DNA of 64,000 bases from Streptomyces asoensis (GTDB taxonomy: Bacteria; Actinomycetota; Actinomycetes; Streptomycetales; Streptomycetaceae): NCBI RefSeq assembly GCF_016860545.1, contig NZ_BNEB01000005.1:1736001-1800000 (forward strand), read 5' to 3'. How positions within the stretch are numbered: position 1 is the first letter of the stretch; each line of letters begins with the position of its first letter. A program made the position numbers and the translations under genes. The notes below the pieces were generated by a model. The model was not told where the DNA came from. It did not search any database and saw only the letters and a program-made list of their open reading frames with translations. Positions 1-7,875 of the stretch are shown piece by piece.

Positions 1-393
1 GAAGACTCGCCGGCCGAGGGCGGGCAGCGCCTGGGCTGCCTCCTCTAGCGAGCCCACCTCGTGCCACCGGTCGCCCTCGGCGGGGACCCAGCCGGGCCGG
101 CGCAGGGCGAGCAGGGGAACATGGGTTGCGGCAGCGGCCTGTGCCGCGTTGAAGCTGATCTTCCCGGCGAAGGGATGGGTGGCGTCGACGATCACGTCGA
201 CCGTCTGCTCGCTCAGCCACGCCGCCAGCCCTTCGGCCCCGCCGAAGCCGCCGACGCGGGTCTCGCCCGGGGGCAGCCTGGGGCTGGCGACGCGTCCGGC
301 AAGGGAGTTGGTCAGCTTCAGCCCCGGAGTGCCGTGGAGGAGTTCGGCAAGGCGGCGGGCTTCCGTGGTTCCGCCGAGGATCAGTACGTGCAT
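1..393 (-). CDS. cobK: Precorrin-6A reductase CobK, 3' end cut by window
   Basis: Reduces precorrin-6A with NADPH in corrin ring synthesis. The visible 131 N-terminal residues open with MHVLILGGTTEARRLAELL, a Rossmann-type start, and contain GGFGGAEGLAAWL and VDATHPFA, the hallmark segment of CobK/CbiJ. The rest lies beyond the left edge. It is divergent from cbiD, with only 18 bases between the two start codons, so any shared control region must overlap coding sequence. A complete second CobK with the same motifs lies at 59767-60513. Confidence 0.9.
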   Translation of the reverse strand, partial: MHVLILGGTTEARRLAELLHGTPGLKLTNSLAGRVASPRLPPGETRVGGFGGAEGLAAWLSEQTVDVIVDATHPFAGKISFNAAQAAAATHVPLLALRRPGWVPAEGDRWHEVGSLEEAAQALPALGRRVF

Positions 394-411
394 GAGGGGG
401 TGGGTCCGTTC

Positions 412-1578
412 ATGAGTGGCAGTGAGGGTCGAGACGTGGTGCAGGCGGGCGGGGCGCATGGTTCCGGTCAGGTGAAGGGCGGTCGCCGCGCCCAGCTCGA
501 GCACACGGGGCTGCGGCACGGCTGGACCACGGGGGCCTGCGCGACGGCGGCCACCACGGCCGCGTACACCGCCCTGCTGACCGGTGAGTTTCCCGACCCG
601 GTGACGATCACGCTGCCCAAGGGGCAGACGCCGTCCTTCGCGCTGGCCGCCGAGGAGCTGACCGAGAGTTCCGCCATGGCGGGGATCGTGAAGGACGCGG
701 GAGACGACCCCGACGTCACGCACGGCGCGCTGGTCCGGGTCACCGTCCGGCGACTGCCCGCAGGCAGTGGCGTCGTCTTCAGGGCGGGCCCCGGCGTGGG
801 GACGATCACCCGGCCCGGCCTTCCGCTGCCCGTCGGTGAGGCGGCGGTCAATCCCGTGCCCCGTCGCATGATGAGCGAGCACGTCGCCGAAGTGGCCGCC
901 CGGCACGGCGGCAGCGGCAACGTGGAGATCACCGTCTCCGTCGACCACGGCGAGGAGATAGCCCGCTCCACCTGGAACCCACGGCTCGGCATCCTCGGCG
1001 GCCTGTCCATCCTCGGCACCACGGGCATCGTCGTGCCGTACTCCTGCTCGGCCTGGATCGACTCCATCCGGCGGGGCGTGGACGTGGCCCGCGCGGCCGG
1101 ACGGACCCATGTCGCCGGGTGCACCGGGTCGACGTCCGAGAAGACCGTCGTCGCCGAGTACGGCCTGCCCGAGGACGCCCTGCTCGACATGGGGGACTTC
1201 GCGGGCGCCGTGCTGAAGTACATCCGCCGGCACCCGGTGGACCGCCTCACGATCTGCGGTGGCTTCGCCAAACTCTCCAAGCTCGCCGCCGGCCATCTGG
1301 ACCTGCACTCCGGCCGCTCCCAGGTCGACAAAGGCTTCCTCGCCGAACTGGCCAGGCGGGGCGGCGCGGACGAGACGCTGGCCGCCGTCGTGGCCGACGC
1401 GAACACAGGGCTCGCCGCGCTCCAGCTGTGCCAGGCCGCCGGGGTACCGCTCGGCGACCTGGTGGCGAGGACGGCCCGCGACGAGGCGCTGGCCGTGCTG
1501 CGCGGCGCGCCCGTCGCGGTGGACGTCATCTGCATCGACCGTGCAGGGACGGTCGTGGGCCGCAGTACGGTGACATGA
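412..1578 (+). CDS. cbiD: Cobalt-precorrin-5B C1-methyltransferase CbiD
   Basis: SAM-dependent C-1 methylation and ring-contraction step of corrin synthesis, cytoplasmic. The 388-residue protein has the CbiD opening LRHGWTTGACATAA, then VTITLPKGQ, GPGVGTITRPGL, and LGILGGLSILGTTGIV with VVPYSCSAWIDSI. The reading frame stays open upstream, but that part is antisense to cobK, so the ATG at 412 was chosen; the length suits the family. CbiD is usually linked to the anaerobic route, yet actinobacteria commonly carry it beside CobK, CobL and CobM, as here. Confidence 0.93.
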   Translation: MSGSEGRDVVQAGGAHGSGQVKGGRRAQLEHTGLRHGWTTGACATAATTAAYTALLTGEFPDPVTITLPKGQTPSFALAAEELTESSAMAGIVKDAGDDPDVTHGALVRVTVRRLPAGSGVVFRAGPGVGTITRPGLPLPVGEAAVNPVPRRMMSEHVAEVAARHGGSGNVEITVSVDHGEEIARSTWNPRLGILGGLSILGTTGIVVPYSCSAWIDSIRRGVDVARAAGRTHVAGCTGSTSEKTVVAEYGLPEDALLDMGDFAGAVLKYIRRHPVDRLTICGGFAKLSKLAAGHLDLHSGRSQVDKGFLAELARRGGADETLAAVVADANTGLAALQLCQAAGVPLGDLVARTARDEALAVLRGAPVAVDVICIDRAGTVVGRSTVT

Positions 1579-1609
1579 TTCACCCGCGCCGAGGCACCGG
1601 GCCCGCCGG

Positions 1610-1937
1610 TCACTCGTAGGCCAGACCCACCCTGATGCGGTTCCCGTCGGGGTCGCGGAGTCTAGCTCGCGCCCCCACGGCGCCTCCTCGACACAGACCC
1701 CGAACTCGGCGGCCACGGCGCCCATATCGGCGACCCTCAGATACACCAAGGTGTCTGGCCGCGCGTCGCCCCCGTGCTCCGAGAGGAAGACGCGTAGCTG
1801 GCCTCGGGCAACCTCGGTGAAAACGGGGAGTCCCGGCTCGGACCGGTGCACTGAGTGAAGCCCAGACGTGCGTATCACCTGACAGTTTCGGCGGCGTCCC
1901 TCACCCGCAGGACGGGAATCACCTGCTCAGCAGCCAT
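1610..1937 (-). pseudogene. Decayed VOC/glyoxalase-fold (bleomycin-resistance-like) gene
   Basis: Reading on the minus strand from ATG 1937 gives MAAEQVIPVLRVRDAAETVR and then TGA where the family normally has Trp (W-Y-A-R-L-G-F). A frame change follows within about 10 codons. The next frame reads EPGLPVFTEVARGQLRVFL and later FGVCVEEAPWGREL; a second frame change then leads to LRDPDGNRIRVGLAYE and a stop at 1610. One nonsense codon plus two frameshifts indicate a dead gene. Its ATG overlaps the 3' end of cobM by 11 bases, so it was probably the last gene of the cob operon. Three sequencing errors in 330 bases are unlikely. Confidence 0.82.
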
Positions 1938-2676
1938 GACGCTCCCGCTCCGGCGAGTACAGGTGGCTGTCGCGGAACTGTTCCGCTCCGAGCGTCCGCC
2001 CCACCATGATGACCGCGGTACGCAGCACACCCGCCTCTTTCACCTTCTGGGCGATCTCCTCCAGCGTGCCCCGGATGATCAGCTCGTCCGGGCGGGAGGC
2101 GTAGGCCACGACCGCGGCGGGGCAGTCGGCGCCGTAGCGCGGGAGGAGTTCCTCCACCACGCGGTCCACGTACTTGGCGGCCAGGTGCAGCACGATCAGC
2201 GCGCCGCTGCGGCCCAGCGTGGCCAGGTCCTCGCCGTCCGGCATGGCGGTGGCGCGGTTGGCGACGCGGGTGAGGATGACGGTCTGGCCGACGGTGGGCA
2301 CGGTCAGCTCCCGCTTGAGGGAGGCGGCCGCGGCTGCGAAGGCGGGAACGCCGGGGACGACCTCGTAGGGGATCCCGGCCGCGTCGAGCCGTCGCATCTG
2401 CTCGGCGACCGCGCTGAAGACGGACGGGTCGCCCGAGTGCAGCCGGGCCACGTCGTTCCCCTCCTGGTGGGCGCGAAGCAACTCGGCCGTGATCTCGTCC
2501 AGATCGAGCTGGGCGGTGTCCACCAGGCGTGCGTCCGGCGGGCACTCGGCCAGCAGATCGCGCGGGACGAGGCTGCCCGCGTAGAGGCAGACCTGGCAGG
2601 CGGCGAGCGTCCGGGCGCCGCGCACCGTGATCAGGTCGGCGGCACCGGGTCCGGCGCCGATGAAGTACACGGTCAT
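1927..2676 (-). CDS. cobM: Precorrin-4 C11-methyltransferase CobM
   Basis: Transfers a methyl group from SAM to C-11 of precorrin-4. The 249-residue protein belongs to the tetrapyrrole methylase family: the GAGPGAADLITVRG loop is near residue 7, followed by CLYAGSLVP, ARLHSGDPSVFSAVAEQM and YEVVPGVPAFAAAAA. The ATG at 2676 was chosen over a longer upstream frame because it has a GGAG ribosome site and makes the 4-base ATGA overlap with the stop of cobL, implying translational coupling. The decayed VOC gene follows. Confidence 0.95.
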   Translation of the reverse strand: MTVYFIGAGPGAADLITVRGARTLAACQVCLYAGSLVPRDLLAECPPDARLVDTAQLDLDEITAELLRAHQEGNDVARLHSGDPSVFSAVAEQMRRLDAAGIPYEVVPGVPAFAAAAASLKRELTVPTVGQTVILTRVANRATAMPDGEDLATLGRSGALIVLHLAAKYVDRVVEELLPRYGADCPAAVVAYASRPDELIIRGTLEEIAQKVKEAGVLRTAVIMVGRTLGAEQFRDSHLYSPERERHGC

Positions 2677-3935
2677 CTGTCTGCTCCTGGAGGGGGGTTG
2701 GGGGTCTTCTGCACGCACCACTGGGTGACCGGCATGGCCTGCCGCCAGCCGGTGAAGCCGCCCACGGGCACGGCGTGCGCCACCGCGAGCCGCACCAGCT
2801 CACCACCATGGCGGCGGTGAGCGTCGGCGAGCAGCGCCTCGGACTCCAGCGTGACCGTGTTGGCGACGAGCCGCCCGCCGGGTGACAGGGCCGCCCAGCA
2901 GGCGTCGAGGAGACCGCGGGCCGTAAGTCCCCCGCCGACGAACACGGCGTGAGGCGCGGGGAGTTCGGCCAGCGCGCCCGGAGCGTCACCGGTGACCACC
3001 CGAAGTCCCGGCACGCCGAGTCGCTCCGCGTTACGGAGGATACGTTCGGCACGTACCTGGTCGCGTTCGACGCTGACGGCCCGGCACGACGGGTGGGTGC
3101 GCATCCACTCGATGGCGATCGAACCCGACCCGCCACCGACGTCCCACAGGAGTTCGCCGGGAGCGGGGGCGAGCGCGCCGAGCGTGGCGGCTCGGATGTG
3201 TCTCTTGGTGAGCTGCCCGTCGTGCTCGTACGCCTCGTCGGGCAGGCCCGGCACCGCACCGAGTCGCAGGGCGTCCGGTGCCCGGCGGCATTCGACGGCC
3301 ACGATGTTGAGGGGATCGCCGGACTGCTGGGTCCGCGCCCAGTCGTCGGCAGTGGTCTCGGCGGTCACACGCTCCCGGTCGCCACCGAGTTGTTCCAGGA
3401 CACGCATCCTGCTCGGTCCGAAGCCGCGGTCGATGAGCAGCGCGGCGACGTCTTCGGGAGTGCGGGCGTCGGCGCTCAGGACAAGGAGTCGCCGGCCGTC
3501 GTGCAGGGCGGCGGCGAGGCGGGCGGTGGGGCGGCCCACCAGGGTGACGACCTCGACGTCCTCCAGCGGCCAGCCCAGCCAGGCGGCGGCATAGGACACG
3601 GATGACGGGTGAGGAAGGACGCGCAGTGCGTCGACCTCTTCGGCGAGCGTGCGTCCGATGCCGTAGAACATCGGGTCACCGGTGGCCAGGACGGCGATAC
3701 GGCGGCCGGCGTGAGCGGCGAGCAGGCGGGGGACGGCGGGGCGCAGGGGTGAGGGCCAGGCGACGCGCTCGCCGGCGCACTCGGTGGGCAGCAGGTCCAG
3801 ATGGCGCGGACCCCCGATGAGAACGTCGGCACGGCGCAGTTCCGCGCGGGAGGGTTCGGCCAGGCCCGACCAGCCGTCGGCTCCTGTCCCGACGACGGTG
3901 ACGGCGGAGGGCGGGCCTTGTGGGGCGGGGGTCAC
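2673..3935 (-). CDS. cobL: Precorrin-6Y C5,15-methyltransferase (decarboxylating) CobL
   Basis: Bifunctional enzyme: methylates C-5 and C-15 and removes the acetate carboxyl of precorrin-6Y. At 420 residues it has both expected halves. Residues about 10-210 are a CobE-like tetrapyrrole methylase (VTVVGTGADGWSGL, LATGDPMFYGIGRTL, HPSSVSYAAAWLG). Residues about 240-400 are a CobT-like SAM methyltransferase (LTKRHIRAATLGAL, LLWDVGGGSGSIAIEWM, VFVGGGLTARGLLD). First gene of the minus-strand cobL-cobM pair and divergent from the tsaD paralog across 143 bases. No B12-box element was seen upstream. Confidence 0.95.
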   Translation of the reverse strand: MTPAPQGPPSAVTVVGTGADGWSGLAEPSRAELRRADVLIGGPRHLDLLPTECAGERVAWPSPLRPAVPRLLAAHAGRRIAVLATGDPMFYGIGRTLAEEVDALRVLPHPSSVSYAAAWLGWPLEDVEVVTLVGRPTARLAAALHDGRRLLVLSADARTPEDVAALLIDRGFGPSRMRVLEQLGGDRERVTAETTADDWARTQQSGDPLNIVAVECRRAPDALRLGAVPGLPDEAYEHDGQLTKRHIRAATLGALAPAPGELLWDVGGGSGSIAIEWMRTHPSCRAVSVERDQVRAERILRNAERLGVPGLRVVTGDAPGALAELPAPHAVFVGGGLTARGLLDACWAALSPGGRLVANTVTLESEALLADAHRRHGGELVRLAVAHAVPVGGFTGWRQAMPVTQWCVQKTPNPPPGADR

Positions 3936-4029
3936 TGCTGGCTACCTCGGAGTTCAGGGGTGCGACAGGCGCGCACTCTACTAAGCGATCACCCGTGCTA
4001 CCGAGTCCGGGTTCACATCCGGTCGAATC

Positions 4030-4052
4030 TTATTGCACACTGTTCGCAATAA
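4030..4052. promoter_or_regulatory. Perfect inverted repeat, Fur-family (Nur-like) operator candidate
   Basis: The arms TTATTGC and GCAATAA are perfect complements separated by 9 bases. The inner part fits the published Streptomyces Nur box form (tTGCaa-N5-ttGCAA) as TTGCAC-N5-TCGCAA. It lies 26 bases before the tsaD-like start and about 95 bases before cobL, so it could act on both. Which Fur-family protein binds it is inference. Confidence 0.5.
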
Positions 4053-4078
4053 CGTAGATTCCGCAGGAAGGGGAGGGC

Positions 4079-5128
4079 ATGGGCTCTCCGATCGTGCTCG
4101 GGATCGAGTCGTCGTGTGACGAGACCGGTGCGGGGCTCGTCCGGGACGGGCGCCTGCTCGGGCACGCCGTGGCGTCGAGCATGGACGAGCACGCCCGCTT
4201 CGGCGGAGTGGTGCCCGAGATCGCCTCCCGCGCCCACCTGCACGCCCTGCGCCCGGTGGTGCGTCAGGCACTGGACCAGGCGGGGCTGCGGCTCTCCGAC
4301 ATCGGGGCGGTCGCCGTGACCACGGGCCCGGGGCTGTCCGGCGCCCTTCAAGTGGGCCTCGCGGGGGCGAAGGGCATCGCCTACGCGCTCGGCGTCCCGC
4401 TCCACGGCGTGCACCACCTGGCCGGTCATGTCGCCGCCGACACCCTGGAGCATGGGCCGCTGCCCGACCCGTGCATGGTGCTGATCGTCTCCGGCGGCCA
4501 CACCTCGCTGCTCCTCGTGCGCGACCTGGCCCGCGATCCGATCGCCCATCTCGGCGACACCCTCGACGACGCCGCCGGTGAGTGCTTCGACAAGGTCGCG
4601 CGCGTCTTCGGACTGCCGTACCCCGGCGGTCCGGCCATCGACCGGGCCGCCCGCGAGGGCGACCCCGGCGCCGTTCCCTTCCCGCGCCCGCTTCCGGGGT
4701 CGTACGACTTCTCCTTCTCGGGACTGAAGACGGCGGCGGCCCGCTGGGCCGAGTCCCACGCCGGTCGTGAGCTGCCCGTCCACGACGGGGCCGCGTCACT
4801 GCAGGAGGCGGTCGCCGACGTCCTGACCCGCAAGGCCGTGGCCGCCTGTGTGGAGCACGGGGTCGGCACGCTGGTCGTAGTCGGCGGGGTCGCCGCGAAC
4901 TCCAGGGTGCGGACGCTGGCCGAGGAGCGCTGCCGGGCGGCCGGCATCACGCTGCGGGTGCCGCCGCTCAGCCTGTGCACGGACAACGGCGCGATGATCG
5001 CCGCCGTCGGCGACCTCCTCGTACGGGCCGGGGCCGAGCCGGCCCCGCTGGACGTGTCGATCGACCCGTCAGCACCGCTTCAGTGCGCGGCCCTGCATCC
5101 GGTCGTGGCCGGAGCGGTGGCGGCGTGA
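4079..5128 (+). CDS. TsaD/Gcp-family tRNA threonylcarbamoyltransferase paralog
   Basis: The family transfers threonylcarbamoyl to A37 of ANN-decoding tRNAs. The 349-residue protein starts VLGIESSCDETGAGLV, carries the metal-binding HxxxH in VHHLAGHV (near residue 120), VSGGHTSLLLV, GGPAIDRAA, FSFSGLKTA and the late metal Asp in LCTDNGAMIAA. All catalytic landmarks seem present, so it may be active. Streptomyces normally keep tsaD in a tsaB-rimI-tsaD housekeeping cluster; none of those partners is here, so this is probably a second copy. A GGAAGGGGAGG ribosome site precedes the ATG. It is coupled by GTGA to the following acetyltransferase. Confidence 0.85.
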   Translation: MGSPIVLGIESSCDETGAGLVRDGRLLGHAVASSMDEHARFGGVVPEIASRAHLHALRPVVRQALDQAGLRLSDIGAVAVTTGPGLSGALQVGLAGAKGIAYALGVPLHGVHHLAGHVAADTLEHGPLPDPCMVLIVSGGHTSLLLVRDLARDPIAHLGDTLDDAAGECFDKVARVFGLPYPGGPAIDRAAREGDPGAVPFPRPLPGSYDFSFSGLKTAAARWAESHAGRELPVHDGAASLQEAVADVLTRKAVAACVEHGVGTLVVVGGVAANSRVRTLAEERCRAAGITLRVPPLSLCTDNGAMIAAVGDLLVRAGAEPAPLDVSIDPSAPLQCAALHPVVAGAVAA

Positions 5129-5694
5129 CGGACATCCATGTCGTCCCGTACGACGCTCTCCTGCCTCACAGCGCGGCCCTGCGCTCCGTCTACGCCGACG
5201 CGTTCTGCGCGCCGCCCTGGAACGAGGACGAGGAAAGGGCGGACGCCTTCGTCGCACGGCTCGGCTCGGACGTACGGCGTCCGGGGTTCACCGCAGCGCT
5301 CGCCTTCGACGGGCCGGACATCGTGGGTTTCGCGACCGCCTGGGCCACTCCCACCCCCTTCCCGGTCGACCGTTGCCATCCGCAAGCGGCCGCCGGTCTG
5401 GGCCCGAGCCGCACCGAGGAGTGGCTGTGCGGTGCCCGTGAGATCGATGAACTCGCCGTCCGTTCCACCGTCCATGGCACCGGAATCGCTGCCGGCCTCC
5501 TACGAGCGGTGACCGAGGACGCGCCGGACGGCCGCGCCTGGCTGCTCACCTCCCTCAAGTCGCCCCGGGCCATGGCCTTCTACCGTCGCCAGGGCTGGAC
5601 CCAGGCCACCCACCCCTCCCCCGACGGCCACGGCATCGCGGTGTTCCTCGGCCCCCGCCACCCCGCCCGAGCCCTGGCCGTCCAGCCTTTGTAG
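5125..5694 (+). CDS. GNAT-family N-acetyltransferase
   Basis: 189-residue acetyl-CoA-dependent acetyltransferase of unknown substrate. Visible GNAT elements are the beta4 segment REIDELAVRSTVHGTGIAAGLL (the acetyl-CoA loop, here in diverged form) and the C-terminal SPRAMAFYRRQGW. The GTG start at 5125 overlaps the tsaD-like stop by 4 bases, so the two are likely co-translated. It is not close enough to RimI to be called a ribosomal modifier. Confidence 0.8.
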   Translation: MTDIHVVPYDALLPHSAALRSVYADAFCAPPWNEDEERADAFVARLGSDVRRPGFTAALAFDGPDIVGFATAWATPTPFPVDRCHPQAAAGLGPSRTEEWLCGAREIDELAVRSTVHGTGIAAGLLRAVTEDAPDGRAWLLTSLKSPRAMAFYRRQGWTQATHPSPDGHGIAVFLGPRHPARALAVQPL

Positions 5695-5921
5695 CCCCCG
5701 GAGCCCGCCGTGCCGAGTGCCCTGGAGTCATGATGATCGGAACAGACTCCGGGGCGGCGGATTGGCACAACTGGCCCTCATCGGCGTCCAGTACGCGGCA
5801 CGTCCCGGAGTCCGGACCGACAACTCTCGCCCATTACCGCAGTCTTGCGGCTCGCATCCGTTCGAGCGAATGCAGCAGCCGAAAGCAACAACCCCACAGC
5901 CGTAAGGGGAGTAGTAACTAC

Positions 5922-6254
5922 ATGACTGTTACCGTTCAGGTCGACACCACCCGCCCTGTGGCCACCCTCATCAACGTGTTCACGGTCTCCCCCGACCGCC
6001 AGGAGGAGCTGATCGAGCTGCTCGCCCGCGCGACGGAGGAGACCATGAAGCACCAACCCGGCTTCGTCTGCGCCAACTTCCACGCCTCCCTCGACGGCGA
6101 GCGGGTGGTCAACTACGCCCAGTGGGAGAGCGAGGAGCACTACAGGGCGATGCTCGACAACCCCGAGGCCCGCGTCCACATGGACCAGGCCGCCAAGATC
6201 GCGTCGGACGTGCAACCGCGACTCTTCTCGGTAGTGTCGGTCCATCCGGAATAG
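5922..6254 (+). CDS. ABM-domain (antibiotic biosynthesis monooxygenase-like) protein
   Basis: 110-residue dimeric alpha/beta-barrel-type protein. It has the family pattern INVFTVSPDRQEELIELL, then QPGFVCANFHASLDG and VVNYAQWESEEHYRAML. Such proteins act as cofactor-free monooxygenases or small-ligand binders; the substrate here is unknown. An AAGGGGAG ribosome site lies 9 bases before the ATG. It has its own 227-base upstream region and is convergent with the DUF347 gene. Confidence 0.8.
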   Translation: MTVTVQVDTTRPVATLINVFTVSPDRQEELIELLARATEETMKHQPGFVCANFHASLDGERVVNYAQWESEEHYRAMLDNPEARVHMDQAAKIASDVQPRLFSVVSVHPE

Positions 6255-6565
6255 CAGGCCGTCCCTACGGCCCTACCAGCGCGATGCGTTCACAGCCGCT
6301 CCGCGGCGACTCACGCCGGCCGTCCGGCCAGAGCGCTGCGCGACCGGCAGATGTGAGATGCAGCAGCATCAGCGCATCAGAATGGCGCTTCCGCTGGACC
6401 TGCGGAGGGCACCATTCGGCCCACGCCATCCGGTCAGCGACCGCCCCACGCGAGGCTGCGGCCGCACTGCGGTGTCCGAGGCTCCCGGGCGTGTGCCGAG
6501 GAATGGCGGTTCTCTGCGCTGCCTCGGTACACCGAGCCTGCCCGGCCGGGGCGCTGTGCGGCCTG
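6255..6565. other. Convergent intergenic stretch with no recognised gene
   Basis: Between two convergent genes. Several short GC-rich inverted repeats occur but none is a clear terminator, and translation in all frames gives nothing recognisable. Confidence 0.6.
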
Positions 6566-7837
6566 TCAGCCCATGTCCGTCAGCAGGGTGTTCAGTTCCT
6601 TCTCCTGCTGCGCAGGCGACATCGGCGGGTTCGAGTGGTCGATGCCGAACGTCTTGAGCATCTTGTCCATCTGGGCGTCGATGGAGGTCCAGCCGGTCTG
6701 GTCCAGCGGCTGCAGCGATGCCTGGTCGGCGTCCCACAGGTCACGCAGCTTCTGGGCGGCCGCGTGGGCGCCCTTGGCGTTCCCCGAGCGTGCGTCCTTG
6801 AGCGAGGTGGAGGCGAGGGTTTTCAGCGCGGCGACCTTGGCTGGCGGGAACTTCTTCACCGCCTGGCCGGGCGCCATCTGGACGGCGGAGGTGTTGTCCT
6901 CCTCCGGCGCCGGGCCGACGTGCGGCTGGCCATGGGCCCAGACGAGCAGGCCCGCGGTGGCGACGGCGAGCAGTCCGAAGCCGGCCAGCGCGACGCGCTC
7001 CTTGCGCGGGTCGCCGGTGGTGTGTGCGGCGTGGGTCGCCTCGTGGGTCTCGGTCACGTCAGAGCGCGTCACCGTCAGGTAGACCACCGTCGCCAGAATG
7101 AGGCCGAGGAAGATCAGGCTGGTGGTGAACGTGCCCAGGTCGAGACCGGTCGGTTCGCCCGGCTGGGCGACCTTGGGGGAGGCGAGCCAGTCGCCGATGT
7201 TCGCGCCCAGCGGGCGGGTCAGGATGTAGGCGAGCCAGAAGGACAGCACCGGGTTGGCGCCGAACTTCCACAGCGCGGTGATCGCCGCGATGAGGCCGAG
7301 CGGCAGCAGGACCGAGACTCCCGGGCTCCAGCCGGTCAGTTCCAAGGTCCAGTCGCCGGTCGCGGTGCCGAGCGCGAAGGTGACGAGAACGGCGAGCCAG
7401 TAGAACGACTCCCGCGGAAGCGTGGTGACCGAGTGGATCGACAGTGTGCGCTCCCGCGCCCACCACACGCCGAAGACCGCCGCGAGCAGCACCGAGAAGA
7501 CCGCGGAACTGATCCACAGCGGCACATTGAGCTGGTCGGTCAGGATGTCGGTGTACAGGGTGCCGGTGACGCTGACGACGACCACGGTCAGCCAGTAGGG
7601 GAACGGGACGTACCGCTTCAGCCGCAGCTGGACGACCAGGACCACCACGAACACCGCGGTGAAGATCCAGGCCGTGTTCACCAGGCCGACGCCCAGCTTC
7701 ATGTTGATCCAGTCGGCGAAGCTCTCACCGACGGTCGTGCACAGGACCTTGATCACCCAGAACCAGACGGTGACCTCGGGAACCTTGTTGAGCATGAGAC
7801 GCCCGCTGCGCGCGCGTGCTTCCGTTGCCGTTGTCAT
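6566..7837 (-). CDS. DUF347 (COG4705) membrane protein with a C-terminal helical extension
   Basis: 423 residues, function unknown. The first ~270 residues hold four internal repeats of the DUF347 type, each a membrane helix pair with a conserved W/Y and an acidic residue: KVPEVTVWFWVIK with GESFADW, then VVVVSVTGTLYTDIL, ESFYWLAVLVTFALGTATGD, and FWLAYILTRPLGANIGDW. After a further membrane segment (about 290-315), residues 330-423 form a hydrophilic helical domain rich in Gln, Lys and Asp, probably extracytoplasmic. The ATG at 7837 gives the canonical family start. It lies 38 bases downstream of a sensor kinase on the same strand. The shorter paralog at 33298-34089 lacks the extension. Confidence 0.85.
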   Translation of the reverse strand: MTTATEARARSGRLMLNKVPEVTVWFWVIKVLCTTVGESFADWINMKLGVGLVNTAWIFTAVFVVVLVVQLRLKRYVPFPYWLTVVVVSVTGTLYTDILTDQLNVPLWISSAVFSVLLAAVFGVWWARERTLSIHSVTTLPRESFYWLAVLVTFALGTATGDWTLELTGWSPGVSVLLPLGLIAAITALWKFGANPVLSFWLAYILTRPLGANIGDWLASPKVAQPGEPTGLDLGTFTTSLIFLGLILATVVYLTVTRSDVTETHEATHAAHTTGDPRKERVALAGFGLLAVATAGLLVWAHGQPHVGPAPEEDNTSAVQMAPGQAVKKFPPAKVAALKTLASTSLKDARSGNAKGAHAAAQKLRDLWDADQASLQPLDQTGWTSIDAQMDKMLKTFGIDHSNPPMSPAQQEKELNTLLTDMG

Positions 7838-7875
7838 GCGAGAAGGTTGACGCGGGGAATCTGCACTTAACCTGA

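Noticed and set aside
61..411. Upstream extension of the CbiD frame
   Set aside because: It is antisense to cobK and has no CbiD similarity.
3936..4078. Cobalamin riboswitch before cobL
   Set aside because: No B12-box-like sequence or matching stems were seen; only the short palindrome is present.
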